A stretch of DNA of 46,362 nucleotides from assembly GCA_029068655.1 (NCBI GenBank), contig JAIECF010000252.1, positions 1 to 46,362 of the forward strand, in the 5' to 3' direction. The position numbers and the translations under genes were made by a program. Position 1 is the stretch's first letter. Each line of letters opens with the position of its first letter. Origin of the DNA: Muribaculaceae bacterium. Lineage in GTDB: Bacteria; Bacteroidota; Bacteroidia; Bacteroidales; Muribaculaceae. The notes below the pieces were generated by a model. It was given only the letters and a program-made list of their open reading frames with translations. It searched no databases and had not been told where the DNA came from. Positions 24,299 to 32,955 of this stretch are shown here, one piece after another.

Positions 24299-26793
24299 GT
24301 GTATGAAATTGAAGGTATTATCGGAAGGAGTCTAAGTTTTTGAAAGACAGGTTTCGAACCTGATGAGACCTCCCAAATGCCATTGCCTAAATCCGTAAAT
24401 GTCGTCTTCGAGGTATAACCGGTAGTGATCGCTATGGTGTTCATGTTGCAGTAGGCGTTGTAAAGACTGAATGTCCAGTATCCGCGTCGGTTCCTGACTG
24501 TGCAGGCGAGATCGAGTCGATGATAGAAAGGAAGACGGTAGTTGTTGATTGGCGCCTTCAGGTTGCTTTCTCCTTCCCATATGATGACTCCATCCCAATA
24601 TGTGGGCGCGGCTCCGGGGAGAACCGGGTTCTCGAATCGCTGCGGCAGAAATGTAAACCTATTGCCTGAGTGTCCCGTCCATAGCGCGCTTAGCGAAACC
24701 TTCCGGCTGACATCCCAGTTGAGGAAAAGTTTGACGGTATGCCTGTGGTCGAACCGGGCCGGAAAAGGGAGCCCTCCGTTTTTCTCAGCATACCGACGGT
24801 CTGCCCAGGCGAGCGAGTAGCTTATGTGGCCGGTCAGTTTTCCAGTCTTCTTCTCTAACATAAGGTCGACCCCTTTCGCACTCCCTCTTCCGGATGTGAG
24901 CCGTTCGCTCCAAGACCATGACGCGGGTTGCAGATAGTATTCATCGCGGTAGTCGATGAGGTTGTGCATCCATTTCCAATAGCCTTCAAGCGTCACAGCG
25001 TAGGCTCCGTCAAGAGTCTGCCAGTATCCTCCGATGCCGATCTTGTCAGCTGTCAAGGGCTTGAATCTGCCAGGTATAGGTATCCATCTGTCGCAGGGGA
25101 GAGAGAGATAAGTCTCTTCGATACGATGCACGTATTGCACGGTGCGGCTGTAGGCTCCCTTCAGCGATAAGTTTGGAATGGGAGAAAAACTTAAAGCGAG
25201 TCTCGGCGAGATTCCACATTTAGTTTTTCCCTCGATATTGAAAAGCGAAGCGTGCAGTCCGGTCTCGGCATGCCATGTGTCGGATATGTTCCAGTCATCT
25301 TCCGCATACGCGTCGGCCTGATGTGCGACTATGGGCTTGGATTCATCCCTGTTAGAGATGGTGATGTTGTTGAATATATTCTCCCTGTGTGTCCTGTCTG
25401 GCGTGAATGAGTGCCAGCCGTAGGAGGTCCCGAACCTGAAGGTATTCCCATCTGTAGGACTAAGGGTGAAATCGCCACGCAGGGTAATGTTGTCGATATT
25501 GTTCGTGCTTTTCATTTTCGATCTCGTGGTGAAGGTCTCATCCTCGGTTATCTCCTTCTCGAGCTCGTCATATTTCATCGTGTTGAAGAAGCGGGTGTAG
25601 GCGGCTGAGAACCGGGACGTAAGGATAGGGGAGATTCTGTAGTTCATGCCTGCCTGTGCAAGAAAGTTTCCCCAATTGAAGTCATATTTGTCGGAATAGT
25701 ATAATCCTACCTCAGGTTCTTTTTTGTCTTTTGAACCTGTCTTTAGCAGATCGTCGCCGTAATAGAAGTTGGCGAAACCCTCGATGCGATCGGAAAACCT
25801 GTGGGTGACACGGGCGTTGAAGTCCATAAAATGATAGGCAAACCTGATCTTTTCGGTGTTTTCCTTTCTTGCATTGACTATGGCAAGGATGGGAGTGGTC
25901 AGTACGTCATACCATGATCGTCGCAGACCTACGAGATATGTCGTACGGCTCCCGATCGGCCCGGAGATATCGAAAGCTCCTGAAGTATAGCCCAGTTTCG
26001 CGCTGCCGTGATGGCCTTGGCGTGAGCCGTTTTTTAGATGCACGTCAAGAAAGGAAGAGAGCCGGCCGTCGAAGCGGGCGGGTACTGAAGTCTTGTAGAA
26101 GTCGGCTGAGCGTACGATATCGGCGTTGAAAGGGGAGAACAGGCCGGCGAAATGCTCCGCCTGATACAGCGGGACATTGTCGAGCATCACTAAGTTCTCG
26201 TCCGAGTTTCCCCCATGTACGTTGATTCCTGACAATCCCTCCGTGGCTTCAGAGACTCCCGGAAGTATCTGGAGCGCCTTTATCACGTCGGCCTCCCCGA
26301 GGAATGCCGGTGTCTTAAGTATGTCAGCTCCGCTCAGAGTGCTGATCCCGAGCTTGGCTGTCTCTAAAGGATGGTTTTCCGATTGCGATACGACGTCTAC
26401 AGACTCAAGCATGGTTATCCTCACAGAGTCTGCAGAATGTGGTCCCGAAGCAACCGGTTTTTTAATTGTTTCGTTTTTGCGTGGTTTATCCGTCTTCTTT
26501 TTCTTCAGCACCACGTTTTTCCCCTTTATCTTATATTCAATTTCGGAATCCCGGAAAATATAGTCAAGCACCTCCTTCAGAGGTTTTTTCCTAACGTCTA
26601 TAGTTATATGCATATCTTTCAGAAGTTCGGAAGAATATACGAAGTTGCGGTCGGTCTGCTGCATGATGCTCCTGAAGACCTCAGCGGCGGGGCGGTCTGT
26701 GGCCTTTAAGGTTATTTCCTGTGCAACTGCAATGAGAGAAAATATGATGAAAACGGCGAATATGGATGTTCGTCTGATATTTACTGTCATCAT
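24286..26793 (-). CDS. TonB-dependent receptor with N-terminal STN signalling domain
   Basis: 835 residues. The signal peptide (about 1-24, ending IAVAQ) is followed by a secretin/TonB short N-terminal domain (about 27-95, ITLKATDRPAAEVFRSIMQQ) and a lysine-rich linker (about 95-115). A plug domain (about 130-255) carries ALQILPGVSEATEGLSGINV and GGNSDENLVMLDNVPLYQAE. The barrel extends to the last residues (IPSISYTWQF). The STN domain is the part that touches an anti-sigma protein in cell-surface signalling systems, which matches the small DUF4974 protein encoded just upstream. ATGA at the junction gives a 4-bp overlap with that gene. The imported substrate is unknown; nothing in the operon points to iron or a glycan. 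Confidence 0.93.
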   Translation of the reverse strand: MMTVNIRRTSIFAVFIIFSLIAVAQEITLKATDRPAAEVFRSIMQQTDRNFVYSSELLKDMHITIDVRKKPLKEVLDYIFRDSEIEYKIKGKNVVLKKKKTDKPRKNETIKKPVASGPHSADSVRITMLESVDVVSQSENHPLETAKLGISTLSGADILKTPAFLGEADVIKALQILPGVSEATEGLSGINVHGGNSDENLVMLDNVPLYQAEHFAGLFSPFNADIVRSADFYKTSVPARFDGRLSSFLDVHLKNGSRQGHHGSAKLGYTSGAFDISGPIGSRTTYLVGLRRSWYDVLTTPILAIVNARKENTEKIRFAYHFMDFNARVTHRFSDRIEGFANFYYGDDLLKTGSKDKKEPEVGLYYSDKYDFNWGNFLAQAGMNYRISPILTSRFSAAYTRFFNTMKYDELEKEITEDETFTTRSKMKSTNNIDNITLRGDFTLSPTDGNTFRFGTSYGWHSFTPDRTHRENIFNNITISNRDESKPIVAHQADAYAEDDWNISDTWHAETGLHASLFNIEGKTKCGISPRLALSFSPIPNLSLKGAYSRTVQYVHRIEETYLSLPCDRWIPIPGRFKPLTADKIGIGGYWQTLDGAYAVTLEGYWKWMHNLIDYRDEYYLQPASWSWSERLTSGRGSAKGVDLMLEKKTGKLTGHISYSLAWADRRYAEKNGGLPFPARFDHRHTVKLFLNWDVSRKVSLSALWTGHSGNRFTFLPQRFENPVLPGAAPTYWDGVIIWEGESNLKAPINNYRLPFYHRLDLACTVRNRRGYWTFSLYNAYCNMNTIAITTGYTSKTTFTDLGNGIWEVSSGSKPVFQKLRLLPIIPSISYTWQF

Positions 26794-27233
26794 TCTATTA
26801 CTGTCATGTCGGTTTCAAGGATGTCGTTGATAGTCTCCACGAGGTCGATGGCCGTGCCTTCGTAGTGGAGCGAGAGAGTATATTGGTCGGGATCGACAGG
26901 GATGTTGGTTACATCCACGCCGTAGACTTCCCTTATTTTTGCCACTACTTCAGTAAGCGGTGCCTCTTCGAAGTCGATGATCCTCACGACATCAGCGGCG
27001 TGAATGGCAGCCTGTTCGGTCGGCGAAGCAGGGGAATCGGGAGCAGAGAAGTAATTGTTATGGACGAATATAGCCGCTGTCGCCGTGAGGATGGCAGCAA
27101 GCGTACAGGCCGCAGCTATGCGCGGACGTGTCCACCAGGCCGACCTGACGCCTTTGATACGTCGAAGAGCCGGCTTCACGGCGAACATACCTTTACGGTA
27201 ATGCCGTGCTATGAATTTTAGGTCTTTATCCAT
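26790..27233 (-). CDS. Miniature FecR/DUF4974-like anti-sigma protein
   Basis: I start this at the ATG at 27233, 2 bp after the stop of the preceding gene; an upstream in-frame extension is only overlap with that gene. The 147-residue protein has a basic cytoplasmic stretch of about 38 residues (with IARHYRKGMFAVKPALRRIK), one membrane helix (about 39-58) and a periplasmic domain of about 65 residues (DFEEAPLTEVVAKIREVYGV) that resembles DUF4974, the C-terminal part of FecR proteins. The central FecR domain is missing and the cytoplasmic part is too short for a usual anti-sigma domain. I infer a reduced anti-sigma regulator that links the STN receptor to the sigma factor. It could instead only modulate the receptor. 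Confidence 0.75.
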   Translation of the reverse strand: MDKDLKFIARHYRKGMFAVKPALRRIKGVRSAWWTRPRIAAACTLAAILTATAAIFVHNNYFSAPDSPASPTEQAAIHAADVVRIIDFEEAPLTEVVAKIREVYGVDVTNIPVDPDQYTLSLHYEGTAIDLVETINDILETDMTVIE

Positions 27234-27235
27234 AC

Positions 27236-27859
27236 TCAGAAGTCTATACCGATACGGAAAGTAAAGTAAGATAAGTTCTGGTTGAAGAATTCGCCGGTAG
27301 GCACGTATATCTGCCATCCTTCCGTAGTCATACCCGGAATCCATTTCTCATATCTGTAACCATCGAGAGTATAACCTATTCCCACGTTGAGGCTGACTTT
27401 TCGTCCCCAGTTGAAGCGGTAGCCGACGGATGGAGAGAAATAGACTGTACCTTGAGAAGTGGCGTTCCATCCAAGGCGGATATCAGCGAAAGGAGTGAAT
27501 TTTCCGAACTGAAGGTCGGTACGTACCTGCCCGAAGATGGAAAGAAAGTAGCTTTGCAGATCATAGGAGTGATCGGGAGCATTGTAATGCCATTTTCCGG
27601 CATCCTTAAGCGAATAATCGATGCCTGCTCCTGCAAACAGCCATGGATTGAACTGATAGCCATGCGATGTAGAAATTCCGGGGCTATATGGGGTAGAGCT
27701 CCAGGAATATTTTTCATTTTCATATGTATATCCGTTGGTCTGATGCCGGATACGGTTGGTCCATTCCACAAAACCGCGGTAGCCGCGCTCCGGCTGACGT
27801 GCATAGGTGCAGAAGACGGCGGTCAGCATGATTGCCGAAAATATGAATATCCTTTTCAT
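27236..27859 (-). CDS. Small outer-membrane beta-barrel protein
   Basis: The ATG at 27859 gives 207 residues with a proper signal peptide (MKRIFIFSAIMLTAVFCTYA); a longer in-frame reading begins with non-signal sequence. Alternating strands with many aromatic residues (PWLFAGAGIDYSL, FTPFADIRLGWNAT, YFSPSVGYRFNWG, VSLNVGIGYTLDGY) and the terminal YFTFRIGIDF indicate an eight-strand-type barrel. It lies between the sigma factor and the small FecR-like gene, 85 bp after the former. Its role in the signalling operon is unknown; it may be a sensor or a target kept within the regulon. Confidence 0.82.
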   Translation of the reverse strand: MKRIFIFSAIMLTAVFCTYARQPERGYRGFVEWTNRIRHQTNGYTYENEKYSWSSTPYSPGISTSHGYQFNPWLFAGAGIDYSLKDAGKWHYNAPDHSYDLQSYFLSIFGQVRTDLQFGKFTPFADIRLGWNATSQGTVYFSPSVGYRFNWGRKVSLNVGIGYTLDGYRYEKWIPGMTTEGWQIYVPTGEFFNQNLSYFTFRIGIDF

Positions 27860-27944
27860 AATGCGTTGTTTTGAATTTAAGACGCACTTCCTCCCGAAAG
27901 GTCCTATCCCCGGCATGATTTTTTCTGATATTTTCATACAGCAG

Positions 27945-28445
27945 TCAGAGGAAGGGGAGGAAGAAAGGCTTGTGAGCCGGAGAGAGGTCGTCGCGAAGAC
28001 GGGAGAAAGCTTTGGTCATCTGGTTTTTGATGGTCTTCACGGAGATTCCCATACGTTGGGCTATCTCGTCGTTGGAGAGACCATCGCGCTTGCTGAGCAG
28101 AAACACCTCCCGGCACTTGTCTGGGAGGGCGTCAATAGCTTTCCATAACCGGGCGTCGCGTTCGGAGGTGTCTACAGTCTCTTCGTCTATCTCCGGTATG
28201 CATTCCACTCCTACGGTTTCTTTCCTTGAGCGTATGAAGGAGATGCAGCCGTTGCGTACGCTCCGGTACATGTATGCCTTGAAATCGTCGAATTCCTTAC
28301 CAGCCTCTATCTGTTGCCATACCTTCATGAAGGCGTCCTCTACGATGTCTTCCGCGCTCTGCGCATCATCCACGATGCGTAGCGCAAACATACCGAGGGG
28401 TAGATACATGCTGCGGAAGTATATGTCGAATTCACGATCTGTCAT
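27945..28445 (-). CDS. ECF-type RNA polymerase sigma factor
   Basis: 166 residues with both sigma-70 parts. Region 2 (about 8-75) contains AEDIVEDAFMKVWQQIEAG and FKAYMYRSVRNGCISFIRSR; region 4 (about 105-155) contains LPDKCREVFLLSKRDGLSND and the helix-turn-helix IAQRMGISVKTIKNQMTKAF. The length is normal for FecI/RpoE-like factors of Bacteroidetes. It is first in a five-gene operon with a barrel, a small FecR-like protein, an STN receptor and a DUF4249 lipoprotein. It has a housekeeping-type promoter upstream, so the operon is transcribed basally and may in addition be autoregulated. Confidence 0.95.
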   Translation of the reverse strand: MTDREFDIYFRSMYLPLGMFALRIVDDAQSAEDIVEDAFMKVWQQIEAGKEFDDFKAYMYRSVRNGCISFIRSRKETVGVECIPEIDEETVDTSERDARLWKAIDALPDKCREVFLLSKRDGLSNDEIAQRMGISVKTIKNQMTKAFSRLRDDLSPAHKPFFLPFL

Positions 28446-28494
28446 TATTTTACCTCTAAATTCAACCTGTAGACCTGATTGCCTGTTTGAACCA

Positions 28495-28526
28495 CAAAGT
28501 TAGACATTTTATGCCAACCCTCCAAA
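28495..28526 (-). promoter_or_regulatory. Housekeeping promoter of the sigma-factor operon
   Basis: Reading the minus strand, TTTG (28526-28523) and TAACTTTG (28502-28495) are 20 bp apart, an exact fit to the Bacteroidetes -33/-7 pattern. The leader would be about 45 bases before the ATG at 28445. Confidence 0.85.
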
Positions 28527-28587
28527 TTTTGGGAGGCAAAAGAGATTGGATCACGAAAAATCTTAACCTAAGTTTATGGCTGATTGT

Positions 28588-28595
28588 TATATTTG
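28588..28595 (+). promoter_or_regulatory. -7 box of the DUF2461 gene
   Basis: TATATTTG fits TAnnTTTG and lies 17 bp before the ATG at 28613. No TTTG is found at the -33 distance, so the promoter is weak or needs help. Confidence 0.5.
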
Positions 28596-28612
28596 AAAGG
28601 AATAACAGAAAA

Positions 28613-29305
28613 ATGAAAGAGACACTTGAATTTCTGAAGCAGCTTGCGGCTAACAACAACCGCGACTGGTTTAACGCACATAAGGACGAATATCTTAAGG
28701 TGAAGGCTCAGGTGGAGGTCTTCACTCAGAAACTTATAGAGGCAGTGACGGAGATCGATCCGGAAGCAGCCATGCTGACTCCGGCCGACTGCCTTTACCG
28801 CATCTACCGCGACACTCGCTTTTCAGCCGACAAGACTCCCTATAAGAATCATATAGGTATCTATATCAATCCGCATGGAGGCAAGAAGAGCGAATTCTGC
28901 GGCTATTATGTCCATCTACAGCCCGGGGAATGTCTCGTGGCAGGCGGCGCATGGTTTCCCGAGGCTCCGTTGCTGAAGGAATACCGAAACGAGATCTATC
29001 ATAACATAGACGAATATCTTGAGATCATTCGGAATCCGGAATTCAGTGCAGTCTATAGTCCCTACTGGCAGGAACCGCTGAAGACAGCTCCGAAAGGCTT
29101 TCCTAAAGACTGGGAGCATATAGATCTGCTTAAACCCAAGAGCTTCGTTTACGCCGCGTCGCTTACCGACAGGGAGTTTGCGTCTAAGAATATCGTAAAA
29201 AAGCTGTCGCAACTGTTCCGCATCCTGAAGCCCTACGATGACTTCTTCAACTTCACCCTTGAGGAGCATCCGGAGCTTGCAGTGCGTACCCCGAAGCGCA
29301 GATAA
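28613..29305 (+). CDS. DUF2461 / TIGR02453-family protein
   Basis: The ATG at 28613 gives 230 residues and begins exactly where the family begins (MKETLEFLKQLAANNNRDWF). Further family blocks are YRIYRDTRFSADKTPYKNHI (about 60-79), the glycine-rich YVHLQPGECLVAGGAWFPEA (about 97-116) and LKPYDDFFNFTLEEH near the end. Upstream in-frame sequence overlaps the promoter region and is rejected. The family is widespread in bacteria and has no assigned biochemical role. The gene stands alone, divergent from the sigma-factor operon. Confidence 0.92.
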   Translation: MKETLEFLKQLAANNNRDWFNAHKDEYLKVKAQVEVFTQKLIEAVTEIDPEAAMLTPADCLYRIYRDTRFSADKTPYKNHIGIYINPHGGKKSEFCGYYVHLQPGECLVAGGAWFPEAPLLKEYRNEIYHNIDEYLEIIRNPEFSAVYSPYWQEPLKTAPKGFPKDWEHIDLLKPKSFVYAASLTDREFASKNIVKKLSQLFRILKPYDDFFNFTLEEHPELAVRTPKRR

Positions 29306-29460
29306 GCGATAGCCTCCACTCTGTAACCGACCAGATAAGTGGGTTAAATGTGAAAAATTGCTAAAAATAGCAAATCATGATTTTACATTTTGCCTGAAAG
29401 AGCGTCTAATTTAGTGACAAAGCAGTTTGTTGCGCAGAATAACTAAGGTATAATGGAAAA

Positions 29461-29500
29461 AGAAAACCCGGAGAGGCCGCTCCTTCCCGGGCTTTTCTTT
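29461..29500 (+). terminator. Rho-independent terminator after the DUF2461 gene
   Basis: AGAAAACCCGG (29461-29471) pairs with CCGGG-C-TTTTCT (29487-29498) with one bulged base, and a short inner stem continues it. T-rich sequence follows. It lies 155 bp after the DUF2461 stop. The stretch before it (29306-29460) holds a small perfect hairpin TTGCTA/TAGCAA at 29358-29373 and nothing else I can identify. Confidence 0.8.
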
Positions 29501-29527
29501 TAAGCAGCATGATCTGCGTCAGCATTT

Positions 29528-29653
29528 CACAACGCTTTTTTCCTTCTGATGGACCTGAAATACGACCGCAAGTATCAGATGGACGGCCGGGAGATTATCC
29601 GCATAGGCGTCAACTTCTCATCAGCCACCCGCTGTATGGTTACTGCAAATTAA
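29528..29653 (+). pseudogene. Remnant of an AAA-ATPase-like/PD-(D/E)XK gene, internally deleted
   Basis: In frame it reads HNAFFLLMDL joined directly to KYDRKYQMDGREIIRIGVNF, then SSATRC and a stop after MVTAN. The first block matches residues encoded near 31078-31108 of the intact gene downstream and the second matches 31249-31332, so about 140 bp between them are missing. Nucleotide similarity to the intact gene is high. No start codon or N-terminal part is present. It is the tail of a former second copy, or the product of recombination between paralogues of this multicopy family. Confidence 0.8.
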
Positions 29654-29742
29654 TCCTCAAGAAAAACACGCATTGAGTTGCTTTTTTGTATATTATTCAA
29701 AATATTGGAAGGCTTATAGAGTAGATAAGGAGTTTTTTTATT

Positions 29743-29750
29743 ATCTTTGT
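29743..29750 (+). promoter_or_regulatory. -7 box of the ATPase-like gene
   Basis: TATCTTTG fits the Bacteroidetes -7 consensus and lies 43 bp before the ATG at 29793. No good TTTG is at the -33 distance. Confidence 0.5.
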
Positions 29751-29792
29751 GTTTTGTAAGCAATCTATTGAGGAAAAGAAGAAAAGTAAGCC

Positions 29793-31352
29793 ATGGCAAC
29801 AGTTGATAAATATCCTTTAGGTCAGCAGGATTTCCGGACATTGCGTAAGCGAGGTTTGGTATATATAGATAAGACTGATTTTGTCAGGAAGATTGTAGAG
29901 GATGGTACTCAGTACTTCTTTCTCGCACGTCCTCGCCGCTTCGGGAAAAGTCTATTTCTGTCGACTCTCCAGTATTTTTTCGAAGGAGACCGTGACATTT
30001 TTAAAGAGCTCACCATCGACTCAATGGATTGGGATTGGGAGCCATATCCGGTTCTCCGGCTCGACCTGAATTCAAATAGTTATGCGGAGCCCGGACGTCT
30101 TGACTCGGTCCTCAATACATCTTTCACCAAATGGGAAGAGAAATACGGAATTGGTAAGCCGGAAAATGATTTTTCTCAGAGATTCAGAAACATCATCATG
30201 GCAGCCCATGAAAAGACCGGACGTCAGGTAGTGATTCTTGTTGATGAATATGATAAACCTATGGTTGCCAACATCAGCAATAACGAAAATATTGAACATT
30301 ACCGCTCGATGTTATCTTCGATATATTCCAACTTCAAGAGCTCAGCGGAGCATATACGTCTTGTTTTCCTGACGGGAGTGAGCCGTTTCAGTAAACTGAG
30401 TGTCTTCTCCGATCTCAACAATCTCGTCGACATTTCATTCCTTGACGAATACGCTGATATTTGCGGGATAACGGAGAAGGAGATGCTCGACAATCTTCAG
30501 CCGGGAATTTCCAAGCTTGCTGATACGAATGGCATCAGCTATGAATCCGCGTTAATGGAGCTCAAGAGAAACTACGACGGGTATCGTTTTTCAAAAAACG
30601 GCAGTGACATCTATAACCCATGGTCATTGCTCAACGCGATGAAGGATTCTGAAATATCAAATTTTTGGAACGATACCGGAATGCCAAGAATTGTAGCCGA
30701 GACTCTAAAGAGAGTTGATGCCGATCTTGAATCCATGTTCGATACCTACTGCAGTGCAGACGATCTTAAAGGTCTTGATTTGCTGACCCCTCAGCCCCTG
30801 GCTTTGCTATATCAGACGGGCTATCTGACTATAAAAAGCTACAACCGCAAGATAAACCGGTATCGGCTCGGAATACCTAACGAGGAGGTGAAGAAGGGCC
30901 TTTTCAATGTGCTCCTTCCGTATTATACGAAATGCCGCTCCGACGAGGAGCCTAAAAAGCTTGTAGGCGATATGGTCATGTATTTCATATTGGGCGAGGC
31001 TGATAAGGCGATGAAGTGCATGCAGGCGTATTTCGCCGGAGTTCATTTCAGGATGAAGATGGACAACGAAAACAACTTCCACAACGCCTTCTTCCTTCTT
31101 ATGGACCTTGTCGGTCTTGAGACAGAGACGGAGTCTGCTACCTCCGACGGCAGCATAGACATCACAGTCAAGACAGAAGACTACATCTACGTAATCGAAC
31201 TGAAATACGACGGAAGTGCCACGCAGGCCTTGAAGCAGATCGAGGAAAAGAAATACGACCGCAAGTATCAGATGGACGGCCGGGAGATCATCCGCATCGG
31301 CGTCAACTTCTCCTCCGCTACCCGCTGCATCGAAGACTGGAAGATCGAATAA
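29793..31352 (+). CDS. AAA-ATPase-like protein with C-terminal PD-(D/E)XK nuclease-like domain (DUF1703 type)
   Basis: 519 residues. The N-terminal AAA-ATPase_like domain (about 5-210) has a Walker A region in RPRRFGKSLFLSTL and a Walker B in VVILVDEYDKPM. A helical middle follows, with LKRNYDGYRFSKNGSDIYNP. The C-terminal domain (about 410-515) has the nuclease core pattern SDGSIDITVKTEDYIYVIELK (D then ExK). This family is very abundant and multicopy in Bacteroidales, and its function is unknown. A truncated copy precedes it. Its stop lies only 2 bp from the stop of the convergent porX gene, with no terminator between. Confidence 0.92.
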   Translation: MATVDKYPLGQQDFRTLRKRGLVYIDKTDFVRKIVEDGTQYFFLARPRRFGKSLFLSTLQYFFEGDRDIFKELTIDSMDWDWEPYPVLRLDLNSNSYAEPGRLDSVLNTSFTKWEEKYGIGKPENDFSQRFRNIIMAAHEKTGRQVVILVDEYDKPMVANISNNENIEHYRSMLSSIYSNFKSSAEHIRLVFLTGVSRFSKLSVFSDLNNLVDISFLDEYADICGITEKEMLDNLQPGISKLADTNGISYESALMELKRNYDGYRFSKNGSDIYNPWSLLNAMKDSEISNFWNDTGMPRIVAETLKRVDADLESMFDTYCSADDLKGLDLLTPQPLALLYQTGYLTIKSYNRKINRYRLGIPNEEVKKGLFNVLLPYYTKCRSDEEPKKLVGDMVMYFILGEADKAMKCMQAYFAGVHFRMKMDNENNFHNAFFLLMDLVGLETETESATSDGSIDITVKTEDYIYVIELKYDGSATQALKQIEEKKYDRKYQMDGREIIRIGVNFSSATRCIEDWKIE

Positions 31353-31354
31353 GT

Positions 31355-32893
31355 TCAGGATTTAGGAGTGAGGGTGACAAGGGGTACGAGCATTTCCTGA
31401 AGGGAGATGCCTCCGTGTTGGAATGTACCCGTGTAGTACTGCACGTAGTAGTTGTAGTTGTTGGGATAGGAGAAGAAATCCTCGTTGGTGGCGAATATAA
31501 ACGTACTGCTAAGATTAGGAGCCGGCAGCCCATATTTCTTCGGATCCTTTATCTCGTAGACCTGCTTGGGATTGTAGTTGAGGTTCTTTCCTACCTTGTA
31601 GCGGAGGTTGGTGTTGGTGTTGCGGTCGCCGATCACCTTGATGGGATTGTCTACCCGGATTGTGCCGTGGTCGGTGGTAAGCACCACCTTGTAGCCAAGT
31701 TCGGCTATGCGGCGGAACATATCGGCCGCTGAACTATGTCTGAACCATGACTCAGTCAGCGAACGATAGGCGGCGTCGCTGTTGGCCAGCTCGCGTATCA
31801 TCTTTGATTCAGTACGGGCATGGCTCAGCATGTCGATGAAGTTCATCACGATCACATTGAGCTGCACGTCTTTGATGGAATTGAGTTTAGCTATAAATTT
31901 CTCGCAGGCCTGAGAGTCGTTAAGCTTGGTGTAGGTGAAACGGTCCTTCCGGCGGTAACGTTCCAGCATAGTGGCTATAAGTTCCTCCTCATGGTTGTTG
32001 AGTCCTTCATCCTCATCTTCCTCCACCCATAGCTTTGGAAACATCTCCTTTATCTTCAAAGGCATAAGGCCTGAGAATATTGAGTTGCGCGCATACTGTG
32101 TAGATGTGGGGAGAATGGTAGTGTAGAGGTCTTCACTGACATTGAAGAACTCAGATAGAAGAGGCTGCACGCACCGCCACTGGTCGAGGCGGAAATTATC
32201 GATGAGGACGAAGCATACTTTTTCTCCTGCGTCGAGCATAGGGAATATACGGCGGCTGAAAATGTCGGGACTCATCAGATGGTCGCGTCCTGACGTGATC
32301 CATGACTCATAGTTGCGCTTGACAAACTTCGCGAAGTTGGAGTTGGCATCGCGCTTCTGCATCAGGAGCATCTCATCCATATTGCTTTCAGAGTCAGAGA
32401 GCTTCATTTCCCAGTAGACAAGCTGCCGGTAGCAGTCCATCCAGTCCTCAAGTGAAGCCGCTGCGTTTATGTCGGCAGATATCTTCTGGAAATCGTGCAT
32501 ATAGCTTGAAGAGGTCTGTTCCGCTATTATCTTGGCGCTATGGAGGTTCTTCTTTAAGGAAAGAAGTATCTGCATGGGATTGACAGGTTTGATGAGATAG
32601 TCGGTGATCTTGTTACCGATGGCCTGGTTCATAATATTCTCCTCTTCCGACTTCGTGATCATTATGACCGGAATATCCGGGTGCGACTGATTGATTCGTG
32701 CGAGAGTCTCGAGACCTGATAGACCGGGCATGTTCTCGTCAAGCAGGACGAGTGAGATACCTCCGGCATCAAGCGTGTCAAGTGCATCCTGTCCGTTGCT
32801 CACGGTCACGATATCATAGCCTTTATTCTTAAGAAACATTATGTGGGGCTTCAGGAGATCGATCTCATCGTCGGCCCAGAGTATTTTGGTCAT
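31355..32893 (-). CDS. porX: PorX: response regulator with PglZ/alkaline-phosphatase-type domain
   Basis: 512 residues. The receiver domain (1-120) has acidic residues at ILWADDE and phospho-acceptor D52 in LVLLDENMPG, with K102 in YLIKP. A helical linker precedes a PglZ-type phosphatase/phosphodiesterase domain (about 205-505) with metal ligands in VLIDNFRLDQW (D232), the likely catalytic Thr265 in PTSTQYARN, and VLTTDHGT near 400. This is the architecture and length of PorX, which in Porphyromonas regulates type IX secretion and in vitro is a zinc phosphodiesterase acting on oligoadenylates. PorX homologues also occur in Bacteroidetes where type IX secretion is not well studied. It follows porW by 59 bp on the same strand. 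Confidence 0.93.
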   Translation of the reverse strand: MTKILWADDEIDLLKPHIMFLKNKGYDIVTVSNGQDALDTLDAGGISLVLLDENMPGLSGLETLARINQSHPDIPVIMITKSEEENIMNQAIGNKITDYLIKPVNPMQILLSLKKNLHSAKIIAEQTSSSYMHDFQKISADINAAASLEDWMDCYRQLVYWEMKLSDSESNMDEMLLMQKRDANSNFAKFVKRNYESWITSGRDHLMSPDIFSRRIFPMLDAGEKVCFVLIDNFRLDQWRCVQPLLSEFFNVSEDLYTTILPTSTQYARNSIFSGLMPLKIKEMFPKLWVEEDEDEGLNNHEEELIATMLERYRRKDRFTYTKLNDSQACEKFIAKLNSIKDVQLNVIVMNFIDMLSHARTESKMIRELANSDAAYRSLTESWFRHSSAADMFRRIAELGYKVVLTTDHGTIRVDNPIKVIGDRNTNTNLRYKVGKNLNYNPKQVYEIKDPKKYGLPAPNLSSTFIFATNEDFFSYPNNYNYYVQYYTGTFQHGGISLQEMLVPLVTLTPKS

Positions 32894-32900
32894 AATTTTT

Positions 32901-32955
32901 GTCTTTAGTTTTAGTCTTCAGTCTTCAGTCTTAAGTTTTAAGTCTTCAGCCTTCA
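32901..32955 (-). repeat. Degenerate heptamer array between porW and porX
   Basis: On the plus strand the units are GTCTTTA, GTTTTA, GTCTTCA, GTCTTCA, GTCTTAA, GTTTTAA, GTCTTCA and GCCTTCA. In the coding direction they read as TGAAGAC/TTAAGAC variants. The last unit contains the porW stop codon, and the array ends 7 bp before porX. Confidence 0.78.

Noticed and set aside
29358-29383. Hairpin and palindrome after the DUF2461 gene as its terminator
   Set aside because: The 6-bp A/T-rich stem has no T-run after it; the stronger hairpin at 29461 is a better terminator.
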